Shown: one piece after another, positions 1 to 6,577 of the stretch
Numbering within the stretch: the first letter of the stretch is position 1
Layout: each line of letters starts with the position of its first letter
Origin: Gammaproteobacteria bacterium UBA7376
Lineage (GTDB): Bacteria > Pseudomonadota > Gammaproteobacteria > Pseudomonadales > Azotimanducaceae
NCBI GenBank assembly: GCA_002470275.1
Contig: DKNY01000034.1
Location: 1 to 8,830, forward strand
Direction of reading: 5' to 3'
DNA: 8,830 nucleotides
Position numbers and translations under genes: made by a program
Notes under the pieces: generated by a model
Databases searched by the model: none
What the model was told of the DNA's origin: nothing
What the model saw: only the letters and a program-made list of their open reading frames with translations

Positions 1-2
1 CG

Positions 3-77
3 GATGTCTCTCAAGTACCGGCGTTTACTGCCGCCGTTGAAGCCATGTTACCTCTAGTAACAATAAGTGCAACCTAA
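3..77 (+). CDS. C-terminal end of an unidentified protein (5' partial)
   Basis: The frame beginning at base 3 is open from the window edge to a TAA at 75-77 and encodes 24 residues, starting DVSQVPAFTAAVEAM and ending in a Ser-Ala-Thr tail. The other two + frames stop earlier, at 38-40 and 55-57. An intrinsic-terminator hairpin follows the TAA after 6 bases, which is where the end of a transcribed gene would be expected. The tail is too short to assign a family. The inference rests on frame openness and terminator position only, so it could be chance. Confidence 0.42.
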   Translation, partial: DVSQVPAFTAAVEAMLPLVTISAT

Positions 78-83
78 CGTAAC

Positions 84-104
84 GCAACGTAGCGTTGCCT
101 TTTT
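84..104 (+). terminator. Rho-independent terminator of the upstream gene
   Basis: GCAACG (84-89), loop TAG, and CGTTGC (93-98) form a perfect 6-bp stem, followed by C and five T (100-104). The T-run is only on the + strand side, so termination is for + transcripts entering from the left. The stem is short, so strength is uncertain. It insulates the LysR gene that begins 49 bases later. Confidence 0.55.
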
Positions 105-152
105 AGTACACCAGGCGGATGATGACACCCTCTCACGATAGGCAGCAGCGCC

Positions 153-1079
153 ATGGATTGGGACGATTATAAGTTCTTCAGCGCCTTAGCGACCACTAAA
201 TCGGTGCGCGGCGCGTCCTCACTGCTCGAGGTGAACCCCTCCACCGTCAGCCGACGGCTGGAGCTGTTTGAGCAGCGCTTAGGAGTGCCGCTCTTTGTAC
301 GGTCGCCCAAGGGCCTTTTGATAACGCCGGAGGGTGCAGAGGTTATCAGTCGAGTCAATCGAGTGGCCGAGGAAATTGGTAATATCGAGGGCCGACTGAA
401 GGGACGGGATCAAAAGCTGTCAGGGCCGATCCAGGTTGTGATTCCAGAGGTCCTTGGCATGGACATTATCCTGCCAGAACTTGAGCGCTTTCGAGCCCTT
501 TATAAAGATGTCCAGCTGCATATCCACCCAACCCACGCCAAGCTGGATGTCACTCGCCGTGAAGCGGATGTTGCCATCGTCGCCACCGCCAATCCGGTGG
601 AGACCCTGGTTGGCCGAAAACTGTCCGATCTCACGTTGGCGGCCTATGGCGCGGTGAGTCTTTTAGAGCAAGCAGAACAAGCGGAATCCCGTGTGGTAGA
701 GGCGCTGCCCTGGCTGGAATATCTCTCCCATAGCGAGATGGGCCAAGCCTGCAGAAGCTTTCGGCGGTCCGAGGTGCCTGACGCACAGATCGCAATGAGT
801 ACCCACAGCTTGCTGCTTCACGCCGAGGCAGCCCGAAAGGGTCTGGGGCTGGCGTTTCTGCCCACGGTCATTGCTGAGTCAGACCCGAAGCTGCGGCGTA
901 TCGAGAGCGTGAGGGCCCGATATGGCCCCCCGCTGTGGATGCTGATTCACCCAGACCTCCGCTCCACCAACAGAGTGTCCGTTTTCATCGACTTTGTGCG
1001 TAAGGTGTTTTCAAGGAAGGGCCCCGAGCTTATTGTTGACGGGGCAGCGGTTGCCGCTGGGCGGCAAGAAAGCCCATGA
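153..1079 (+). CDS. LysR-family transcriptional regulator
   Basis: This is a DNA-binding transcription factor of the LysR type, 308 residues, the usual length for the family. Residues 1-60 form the winged helix-turn-helix: it opens MDWDDYKFFSAL, the helix-turn-helix lies around residues 18-37 (ASSLLEVNPSTVSRRL), and the FEQRLGVPLFVR and LLITPEG signatures follow. A linker helix spans about 61-90, and the effector-binding domain about 92-295. The ATG at 153 places the helix-turn-helix at the normal distance from the N-terminus. A weak AGGCAG lies upstream, and no in-frame upstream start improves on it. There is no divergent target gene next door: the left neighbour ends in a terminator and the right one is convergent, so the regulated genes cannot be named. 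Its last 50 bp overlap the 3' end of mnmH on the other strand. The type resembles regulators with a short, degenerate C-terminal tail; effector unknown. Confidence 0.93.
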   Translation: MDWDDYKFFSALATTKSVRGASSLLEVNPSTVSRRLELFEQRLGVPLFVRSPKGLLITPEGAEVISRVNRVAEEIGNIEGRLKGRDQKLSGPIQVVIPEVLGMDIILPELERFRALYKDVQLHIHPTHAKLDVTRREADVAIVATANPVETLVGRKLSDLTLAAYGAVSLLEQAEQAESRVVEALPWLEYLSHSEMGQACRSFRRSEVPDAQIAMSTHSLLLHAEAARKGLGLAFLPTVIAESDPKLRRIESVRARYGPPLWMLIHPDLRSTNRVSVFIDFVRKVFSRKGPELIVDGAAVAAGRQESP

Positions 1080-2124
1080 CCTCTTGGTGATTGCCGCGGT
1101 AGACGATTCGGTCTTTTTTCCTGGCTAGCTGAAAGTCATACATGGGGTCGTAATATTCAGACAGCAGATAGCTGATCCAGCTCTCGTGGCTTGCCTGGTT
1201 GGCAAAGGCGGCCTTGATGCGGCCGCATAGTTGATCCATCCGCAGCCCGCCCAGTCGGCGCCTTATTCTGGTTGCCGCATTCAGATAGCGTTGGCAGACC
1301 GCCTCAGACGATAGCCCCAGGCTGACCGCTTCTGCGGTAGCCGCCGTGACGTACTCGGATTCTATGTGTGCTATGCGCTCTTCGATATCCACCTCGACTA
1401 AGGCGATCTGCGCTTGTTGCATGCAGGCATGCCAAGCCAGGGGTAGGCCCATACGGCCGATGGTACGACTCTCGTCTTCGACGACTAGATCCAAAAACTC
1501 GTGCTGCAGGTAGTCCGTGGCCAGCTGATTTTCGAAGCTGACCGGAGTGGGCTGGGGCGTAAAACGACTGCCGAAGGCGGAACCGCGATGATTGGCGCGA
1601 CCTTCGAGATCAATAGCGTTGGGTAGGCGCTCGATTAGCGTCGTCTTTGCAGAGCCGGTCCTGCCGCTTACCACCCACCAGTTTTTTTCAGGATGATCCA
1701 AGACATACAAACAGGCCTGGCGAAGGGCTTTGAATCCGCCCTCTACCCGCTGTTGCTGAAATCCTGCTTCGGCCAACCACTGCTGTGCCAACCGTGATCG
1801 CTCCCCACCTCGCCAACACATCACCTGGGTCTCCGGGTGGCTTCTGCATTGTTCAATCCATTCGTCGATGCGGTGCTGACGCCGAGGGCCGCTCACCAGA
1901 CGATGTCCCAGAGCCATGGCCGACTCGTGCCCCTCCTGCTTGTACGCGGTACCAACCTGCATCCGCTCATCGTCATCTAAAATCGGTAAGTTTGTGCTGC
2001 CGGGCATGCGGCCGTGAGCAAATTCGCTAGGGGCGCGTACATCAAGCAAGCTCGGTTGTTGCCTGATGAGCTCTAGCGTTTGAGCGTTAGGGGGCTTGAT
2101 CGGTGATGTCGGCACCTGATTCAA
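1030..2124 (-). CDS. mnmH: tRNA 2-selenouridine synthase (MnmH/SelU)
   Basis: This cytoplasmic tRNA-modifying enzyme converts 2-thiouridine at wobble position 34 to 2-selenouridine, through a geranylated intermediate, using selenophosphate from SelD. It has 364 residues, the same length as the E. coli enzyme. Residues 1-135 are a rhodanese domain: LLDVRAPSEF at 26-35, and the catalytic Cys103 in CWRGGERS. A P-loop domain follows: GRTGSAKT at 154-161, then DLEGRANHRGSAFG at 172-185 and VEDESRTIG at 215-223. The C-terminal YYDPMYDFQL block is also typical. The P-loop has Ala159 where GKT is expected. The annotated start is TTG at 2124; GTG at 2115 is an alternative. No strong ribosome binding site is visible (AAAGAA lies nearby). 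The start lies inside the upstream lipoprotein gene, so translational coupling is likely. selD is not in the window. Assignment is secure; start is less so. Confidence 0.95.
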   Translation of the reverse strand: MNQVPTSPIKPPNAQTLELIRQQPSLLDVRAPSEFAHGRMPGSTNLPILDDDERMQVGTAYKQEGHESAMALGHRLVSGPRRQHRIDEWIEQCRSHPETQVMCWRGGERSRLAQQWLAEAGFQQQRVEGGFKALRQACLYVLDHPEKNWWVVSGRTGSAKTTLIERLPNAIDLEGRANHRGSAFGSRFTPQPTPVSFENQLATDYLQHEFLDLVVEDESRTIGRMGLPLAWHACMQQAQIALVEVDIEERIAHIESEYVTAATAEAVSLGLSSEAVCQRYLNAATRIRRRLGGLRMDQLCGRIKAAFANQASHESWISYLLSEYYDPMYDFQLARKKDRIVYRGNHQEVMGFLAAQRQPLPRQQ

Positions 2125-3835
2125 ATTTCTTTAGGTGTTGTTTGAGAATATCCAGAACGTCCTGGCGTTCCTGATCTGTGGCAATAGCGATAGCCTGCCG
2201 CTGTAGCTCTATCGCTCGCTGAAAATCGCCGTTGGCGGCATAGGCCGTAGCCCAGGTATCCATATATTCAGGCCGCTGCTGGGCCATGCGGTTTGAAGTC
2301 ATCAGCACATCCATGATCGAGAGTGCGTAGCGACGTCGCTGAAGGGCTGATATGTCCGATACCGTCAGCGTCCAGGCGACTTCGTTAATGATGGCGGCGT
2401 TGCCGTGGTGACTTTGCTGTGCCTGATTGACGGCTCGCTTGTACCACCGAACAGCCTGTCTTGGGGAACGTCGCGTGCCGATGCCCTTGGCGCTCAGGTT
2501 GCCCAGTACAACCATGGCTTCCGCGTTTTCATTGTCGGCCAGCTCCTCCAGCCAGGGGATAAGTTCTGCATGGGGTTCAAGGCTGTCGTTGCCGTTGAGA
2601 AACCTGGCGTAGCTAATGATGGCGTCCGGGTCTTTGAGCGCTGCCGCCTTGCCGTAGTATAAATTAGCAAGGTCGTCGCTTTGCGGTAGCAGCCTGCCTT
2701 GACGAGAATGATAGGCAAGATAGAGGTAAGCCTCTGGGTGGCCGAGCTCGCCGGCTCGGATCAGTAAGGCGATGGACTCCTGCTCGCTGAGGGGCGCCAA
2801 CTTGGCAATCTCCGGAGACTCTAGGTACAGGCGCGCTAACGTATACATAGATTCCGTGGAGCCCAGGGCGATGGCCTGGAGATGATTTTCTATGGAGAGC
2901 TGCATGAGCTCCTGATGTCGGTCTCCAGGCTCAATCCCTTCCCGACCGTCATCACCAGGCGGCTCGGTTGGCTGGGGCGCACGCGGAACCGTAGGTTCTG
3001 CATCGGAAGCTGCCGATTGTCGATCCTTGGTTGATTCCGCCTGGTACCAAAAGATGCGTGCCAGCATGGTATGGGCCAGGAGATTATCGCTGCGGGAGGC
3101 CATCTGCAGCCAGCCGATGGCCGCGTCGTAGGTTCGTTGTTTCGCCAGATATGTCCCGATAGATGCCTGTGCCGCAGGGTCCCGTTGTTCTGCAAACAGG
3201 CGCAGCGCATCCCAGGGGTTAAACTCGCCGTCGACGGCCCTAGGTTCGCTACGCTGAATGGGGCCAATCAATCGAGAGAGATCGAAGTAGGTGCTGCGTA
3301 ATGGATGCTCGTCGTCCCTTCGCGAAAGCACGAGTAATTTTAGCGGTACTTGCTCGGTAGTCTGGAAAATGGAACCGCTCAGGGTTTCGTTGTCCATCAT
3401 GATCCAAGCCTGAGCATCCGAACTGCTGAGCAGCGGGAAGGGGGCTTCTGCACTCCCGTCCCCCTGGGACCGAATAGCCAAACGAATGGCGTCCAGCTTG
3501 TCCTGATACTGCTGAGCCGTCTCCTCTGCTTCCACGTAGGTATAAAATCTGGATAGCGCCAGGTTACCGGTCAGGCTCATGGGGTAAAGGCTGATCAGAG
3601 CAGAACCTATTGAGCCCAGCCGGAGAGGCTCGTCGACCATAAACGCCAACGCCTGCTGCTCCAGGGGAATCAGCTCCTGCAGGCGAGACACCAGATCGGG
3701 ATCGCTGAGTAGCGCTTGGTCGGCATCAAGAAGGGGGGCCAAGCTCGGTGGAGGCTCGGACGGAACGGGCGGGCCATTGGTCTGACAGGCGAAGAGGCAA
3801 AGCCCAATGATCACCCATGCGATAAATCTGTGCAT
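2087..3835 (-). CDS. Sel1/TPR-repeat lipoprotein
   Basis: The ATG at 3835 gives 582 residues beginning MHRFIAWVIIGLCLFAC, a short basic n-region, hydrophobic core and lipobox LFAC with Cys17. The mature protein should be lipid-anchored in the periplasm or outer membrane. The frame stays open upstream to a TTG at 3892, but that would put 19 more residues before the signal peptide, so I reject it. After a Pro-rich linker (about 21-31), residues 220-475 contain several degenerate Sel1-like helical repeats (ASIGTYLAKQRTYDAAIGWL; MYTLARLYLESPEIA; MVVLGNLSAKGIGTRRSPRQA). The last 100 residues include a TPR-like unit (WATAYAANGDFQRAIELQRQAI). A low-complexity Pro/Glu/Asp stretch at about 270-310 interrupts the repeats and is probably a disordered loop. 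Such proteins usually scaffold protein-protein contacts; partner unknown. It overlaps mnmH by 38 bp and is probably co-transcribed with it. No clear ribosome binding site precedes the ATG. Confidence 0.85.
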   Translation of the reverse strand: MHRFIAWVIIGLCLFACQTNGPPVPSEPPPSLAPLLDADQALLSDPDLVSRLQELIPLEQQALAFMVDEPLRLGSIGSALISLYPMSLTGNLALSRFYTYVEAEETAQQYQDKLDAIRLAIRSQGDGSAEAPFPLLSSSDAQAWIMMDNETLSGSIFQTTEQVPLKLLVLSRRDDEHPLRSTYFDLSRLIGPIQRSEPRAVDGEFNPWDALRLFAEQRDPAAQASIGTYLAKQRTYDAAIGWLQMASRSDNLLAHTMLARIFWYQAESTKDRQSAASDAEPTVPRAPQPTEPPGDDGREGIEPGDRHQELMQLSIENHLQAIALGSTESMYTLARLYLESPEIAKLAPLSEQESIALLIRAGELGHPEAYLYLAYHSRQGRLLPQSDDLANLYYGKAAALKDPDAIISYARFLNGNDSLEPHAELIPWLEELADNENAEAMVVLGNLSAKGIGTRRSPRQAVRWYKRAVNQAQQSHHGNAAIINEVAWTLTVSDISALQRRRYALSIMDVLMTSNRMAQQRPEYMDTWATAYAANGDFQRAIELQRQAIAIATDQERQDVLDILKQHLKKFESGADITDQAP

Positions 3836-3841
3836 AAGGCG

Positions 3842-3850
3842 TTTATAGCA
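3842..3850 (-). promoter_or_regulatory. possible extended -10 box for the lipoprotein-mnmH unit
   Basis: Read on the minus strand this is TGCTATAAA, which fits the extended -10 pattern TGnTATAAT with one mismatch. No good -35 is seen 16-18 bases upstream. Only six bases separate it from the ATG at 3835, so if used it would give a nearly leaderless transcript. It could also be a chance match. Confidence 0.3.
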
Positions 3851-3953
3851 TCCCCAACAGGGCGATGAAACCATGGCCGTTATCGCAATCAAAGAGCGCT
3901 AACTTTTGGCGAGAAAGAGGAGGGCTCAAATCAATCAATCCCCTCGGGGTAAC

Positions 3954-3983
3954 TTGAGCGCTCTCCCCGGGTCAAGCTAGACT
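3954..3983 (+). promoter_or_regulatory. candidate sigma-70 promoter of msrA
   Basis: TTGAGC (3954-3959) and TAGACT (3978-3983) are separated by 18 bp, with four of six matches to each consensus hexamer. The predicted start near 3990 would leave a leader of about 20 bases containing the AGAAGAGAAG purine stretch before the msrA ATG. A GCTCAA half-site at 3924-3929 mirrors the TTGAGC, and CCCCTCGGGG lies between them. I see no known operator. Confidence 0.35.
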
Positions 3984-4010
3984 GAAACCTTAAACAGAAG
4001 AGAAGCCCCT

Positions 4011-4667
4011 ATGAATTTAACCGCGAAATCAAGGATGCCCGAATCGGAAAACGCTCTGCCGGGCAGGGCAGAGGCCATGCCAGTCGCTCCGGGGCACTTC
4101 CTACACGGCCGCCCCATGGTTGGACCCTTTGAAGCTCCGCTTAAGCAGATTCAAATAGGGATGGGCTGTTTTTGGGGCGCCGAACGGCGCATGTGGGAAA
4201 TGCCAGGGGTGTATACCACCGCGGTAGGCTACGCGGGGGGGCTGACGCCTAATCCGACCTATCGCGAGGTTTGCAGTGGCGGTACGGGCCATACCGAAGT
4301 TGTGCTTGTGGTGTTTGATGAGCGCCTGGTCAGTTTAGAAGAGATTCTAAAGGTGTTCTGGGAGGCCCACGATCCTACTCAGGGGATGCGGCAAGGTAAC
4401 GATCTCGGTACACAATATCGTTCCGCCATCTACGTTTACGACGACGAGCAGCTGGAGAGGGTGCAGAACAGTCGTGACCAATTCCAGCAAGCCCTGATCG
4501 CAGTGGGTTATGGCGCTATCACAACGGAAATTAGAAAGGCCCCGCCCTTCTACTACGCTGAGGACTACCATCAACAATATTTGGCCAAGGTGCCCAATGG
4601 TTACTGCGGACTCCGAGGTACGGGGGCTATCTGCAGCGTTGAGCCATCAGGGGCTGACGCCAGCTAA
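4011..4667 (+). CDS. msrA: peptide-methionine (S)-S-oxide reductase MsrA
   Basis: It reduces methionine-S-sulfoxide, free or in proteins, to methionine, recycled by thioredoxin; it acts in the cytoplasm (no signal peptide). It has 218 residues, like the long E. coli form of 212. An N-terminal extension carries [11 protein letters not shown] (16-26), as in the enterobacterial enzyme. The catalytic motif is GCFWGAER with Cys53. GYAGG (73-77), [16 protein letters not shown] (81-96), [20 protein letters not shown] (120-139) and [10 protein letters not shown] (181-190) are all family signatures. Two C-terminal cysteines, Cys199 (GYCG) and Cys208, fit the recycling pair. The spacing between them is one residue longer than in the E. 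coli protein as I recall it. The ATG at 4011 has AGAAGAGAAG upstream and keeps the complete N-terminal extension. It ends 4 bp into a convergent gene. The assignment is secure. Confidence 0.96.
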   Translation: MNLTAKSRMPESENALPGRAEAMPVAPGHFLHGRPMVGPFEAPLKQIQIGMGCFWGAERRMWEMPGVYTTAVGYAGGLTPNPTYREVCSGGTGHTEVVLVVFDERLVSLEEILKVFWEAHDPTQGMRQGNDLGTQYRSAIYVYDDEQLERVQNSRDQFQQALIAVGYGAITTEIRKAPPFYYAEDYHQQYLAKVPNGYCGLRGTGAICSVEPSGADAS

Positions 4668-4858
4668 CTCACCACGGTCTTCGTCTGGCCACAGCGTTCA
4701 CACCGCTGAACGCTGACCAGCTTGCCCTGACTAACGTCGAATTGCTTCCGCGCTTCGTCCTGCCAACGGTGAAAGCCTGACTTGCACAGCGTCTTGCCGG
4801 AGGCCCGGTCGCGATTCCGCTTACGTTTAAATGCCGTCAGGTCCGTTGGTTGGGTCAT
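4664..4858 (-). CDS. small zinc-ribbon-like protein of unknown function
   Basis: This is a 64-residue basic protein. A Lys/Arg-rich N-terminus ([13 protein letters not shown], 11-23) is followed by LCKSGFHRW with Cys25 and His30, then RCERCGQ with Cys53 and Cys56. The C-x4-H ... C-x2-C arrangement could bind one zinc ion, with the basic arm contacting nucleic acid; this is inference. Between the metal sites is a [16 protein letters not shown] stretch. I believe similar short proteins occur in pseudomonads and relatives, but I know no function. The ATG at 4858 has AGGGTAGGA a few bases upstream. Its stop overlaps the msrA stop by 4 bp. The coding-like residues that end at 4863, just before its ribosome binding site, suggest it once followed another gene in an operon. 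Confidence 0.75.
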   Translation of the reverse strand: MTQPTDLTAFKRKRNRDRASGKTLCKSGFHRWQDEARKQFDVSQGKLVSVQRCERCGQTKTVVS

Positions 4859-4862
4859 GGTC

Positions 4863-5125
4863 CTACCCTAGCACCTTCTCAATTCGCGCGGCAATTTCAG
4901 GCCAATGACGGTCCACACGACGCTCTACTTTTTGCCAGTCTTCAATGGACCGATCTGCGGTTGGTAAACCTCAGGCGGGCGGTTAACATCGTGCGCCGAA
5001 GGCCGCTCGCCACAGAACTCCGGTGAGCGGGCCACCAAAGTACGGTTCGATCTGTGAAGATCAGAATCGTGGAAACCCCAGATTGCTTGCAATAAAACCA
5101 TTGCTGAAGGCGGCCAGGAGGCCAT
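4863..5125 (-). pseudogene. possible broken or frameshifted small gene
   Basis: Two abutting minus-strand frames look protein-like. The first runs from ATG 5125 to TAG 4925-4927 (66 residues; SPEFCGERPSAHDVNRPPEVY near the end). The second is open from 4970 to TAG 4863-4865. It encodes SIEDWQKVERRV followed by DRHWPEIAARIEKVLG, an amphipathic, helix-like tail, but has no ATG, GTG or TTG start of its own before a valine codon deep in the tail. The second frame is -1 relative to the first, and the first ends GGC AAA AAG TAG, so one extra A in the A5 run (4929-4933), or a -1 slip there, would join them into about 87 residues. I do not recognise the product. The tail stops just before the zinc-ribbon gene. 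Alternatives are a decayed gene, a sequencing error in the A-run, or chance. Confidence 0.4.
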
Positions 5126-5152
5126 CCTTGGCGTCAGGAGAGAGTTACTAGC

Positions 5153-6556
5153 ATGAGAGAGCGTGGCGTGGGCATTGATTTCGGCACCAGCAATTCCGCT
5201 GCCGCCATATTCGATGGTGAGCAGGTCTCCCTAGTCCAGCTAGAGCAGGCGGATCCGATTATTCCGTCGGCAACCTATATTGATCGGGCGCTGACATCGA
5301 AAACGGGGCAACACGCTGTAGATCAGTACATTCAGGACAATACCGGACGCACGGTGGAGCTGGTGCCAGAGGTCGTGGGTGAGACGAGCCAGTTTGTAGA
5401 CGACAGTTCCGCCGAACACCCGGCGGAAGTGCGAACATCGACCCAAAAAATCTACGGTGCGCCGGTCACGGATAGCAGTCTGCAGGGGAGGTTATTTCGC
5501 GGAACGAAACGGCTTCTAGGAGATGAACAGGTGCGGCGTCTGATGGTGTTTGACCACCCCTTTCGCCTCGTTGCCTTGGTCACCCCGCTGCTATTAAGGA
5601 TTCGCCAGGCCATCGAAACAGAAGTTGGATCCATGACTGATGCTCACCTCGGTCATCCGGTCAATTTTGAAGGCCGCGATAAATATTCCAATCAACTGGC
5701 CCTCAGTCGGCTCGGTGAGGCCTTTGGCTACGCGGGTATTGCCAGCCGATCCTTTTATCCCGAGCCCCTGGCGGCTGCGGTGAGCTTCTTACACACCAAC
5801 CCCAGTGCAGACGGCGAAACTCTGCTCTGCCTGGACTTCGGCGGCGGCACCCTGGATTTTTGCATCCTGCGCCGTCGTGGCCAGCAGTTCGATGTGGTCG
5901 CCACACATGGTATAGGGCTTGGTGGGGATCACCTGGATCAAATTCTCTTTCGCAAACTACTCTTTCCCCAGCTGGGCAAGGGCGAGCGCTGGCGGCGGCG
6001 GGGCTTTGACCGGGAGGAGATAGAAACGCGCTTTCCCTTTGAAGAATTTGAGGAGCCTCTGGTCAACTGGGCCGTGACCTACACCCTCAATCAGAACCGA
6101 TTCACGACGCCGGTTATGGAATGTATCGAAGCAGGCGGACCTTCCGTGCGTAAATTCCAGCGCCTGCGGGATGTTATCAAGCAGAACTTAAGCTACCTGT
6201 TATTTGCCAGAATCAAGGATCTTAAGGCGGCGCTGTCTAGTCATGAGGTCGCCAGCCTGGATGTTCCTGAACTGGATTTAGAGCTCAGGCTGAGCCGCAA
6301 AGAATTTGAGGCCATGATCGATGAGCCCCTCCGTCGGGTCGCCAATGCCCTGGACGAAACGGTTCGCCGGGCGGGGTTGCAGCATGGGGACGTAGACCTT
6401 GTGCTGCGGACGGGCGGGTCTAGCTTGATACCCGCAGTCCTAGGTCTGCTGGAGGGGCGATTTCCGGGGCGAGTGGTGGATCATGACCCCTTCACCAGCG
6501 TTGCGGCGGGTCTGGCGATTGCCAATCAGCGTGGCCTGCACTTCAGTCCTGATTAA
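5153..6556 (+). CDS. Hsp70-family, YegD-like ATPase
   Basis: This 467-residue protein has the actin/Hsp70 nucleotide-binding fold only. Phosphate-1 is GIDFGTSNS (7-15). TKRLLG (118-123) matches the Hsp70 KRLIG lysine region. HPVNFEGR (168-175) follows, then YPEPLAAA (202-209). Phosphate-2 is LDFGGGTLDF (227-236), GLGGDHLD (255-262) follows, and the adenosine motif is LRTGGSSLIP (418-427). The frame ends soon after the last nucleotide-binding helices (SVAAGLAIANQR), so there is no peptide-binding domain or lid. Length and layout fit E. coli YegD (about 450 residues), whose role is poorly defined. It is cytoplasmic: no signal or membrane segment. Residues about 60-110, acidic and poorly conserved, may be an insertion. 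The ATG at 5153 has AGGAG at 5136-5140, 12 bases away, or the overlapping GGAGAG, 10 away. It is divergent from the small genes on its left and convergent with the Nudix gene. Confidence 0.88.
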   Translation: MRERGVGIDFGTSNSAAAIFDGEQVSLVQLEQADPIIPSATYIDRALTSKTGQHAVDQYIQDNTGRTVELVPEVVGETSQFVDDSSAEHPAEVRTSTQKIYGAPVTDSSLQGRLFRGTKRLLGDEQVRRLMVFDHPFRLVALVTPLLLRIRQAIETEVGSMTDAHLGHPVNFEGRDKYSNQLALSRLGEAFGYAGIASRSFYPEPLAAAVSFLHTNPSADGETLLCLDFGGGTLDFCILRRRGQQFDVVATHGIGLGGDHLDQILFRKLLFPQLGKGERWRRRGFDREEIETRFPFEEFEEPLVNWAVTYTLNQNRFTTPVMECIEAGGPSVRKFQRLRDVIKQNLSYLLFARIKDLKAALSSHEVASLDVPELDLELRLSRKEFEAMIDEPLRRVANALDETVRRAGLQHGDVDLVLRTGGSSLIPAVLGLLEGRFPGRVVDHDPFTSVAAGLAIANQRGLHFSPD

Positions 6557-6577
6557 GGGTTTGGCCGCTGACGGGCG

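Noticed and set aside
1421..1434. GCATGC-like direct repeats inside mnmH
   Set aside because: They fall in codons for His, Ala and Cys of the conserved protein and do not form an array.
1785..2030. 81-residue + frame over mnmH
   Set aside because: It is antisense to the conserved rhodanese domain, which explains the DNA fully; no ribosome binding site or domain.
2890..3267. 125-residue minus-strand frame inside the lipoprotein gene
   Set aside because: It lies wholly within the well-supported repeat-protein frame, and its translation (many Trp, Cys, Arg) has no family signature.
3836..3892. Upstream TTG start extending the lipoprotein by 19 residues
   Set aside because: It would put Cys- and Ser-containing residues before a clean signal peptide and lipobox that start at ATG 3835.
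5049..5062. Small inverted repeat GATCT-GTGA-AGATC
   Set aside because: A 5-bp stem is expected by chance, and nothing links it to a known operator or terminator.
6557..6577. Possible bidirectional terminator between the Hsp70 and Nudix genes
   Set aside because: The 21-bp gap is GC-rich but has no perfect stem and no T-run on either strand.
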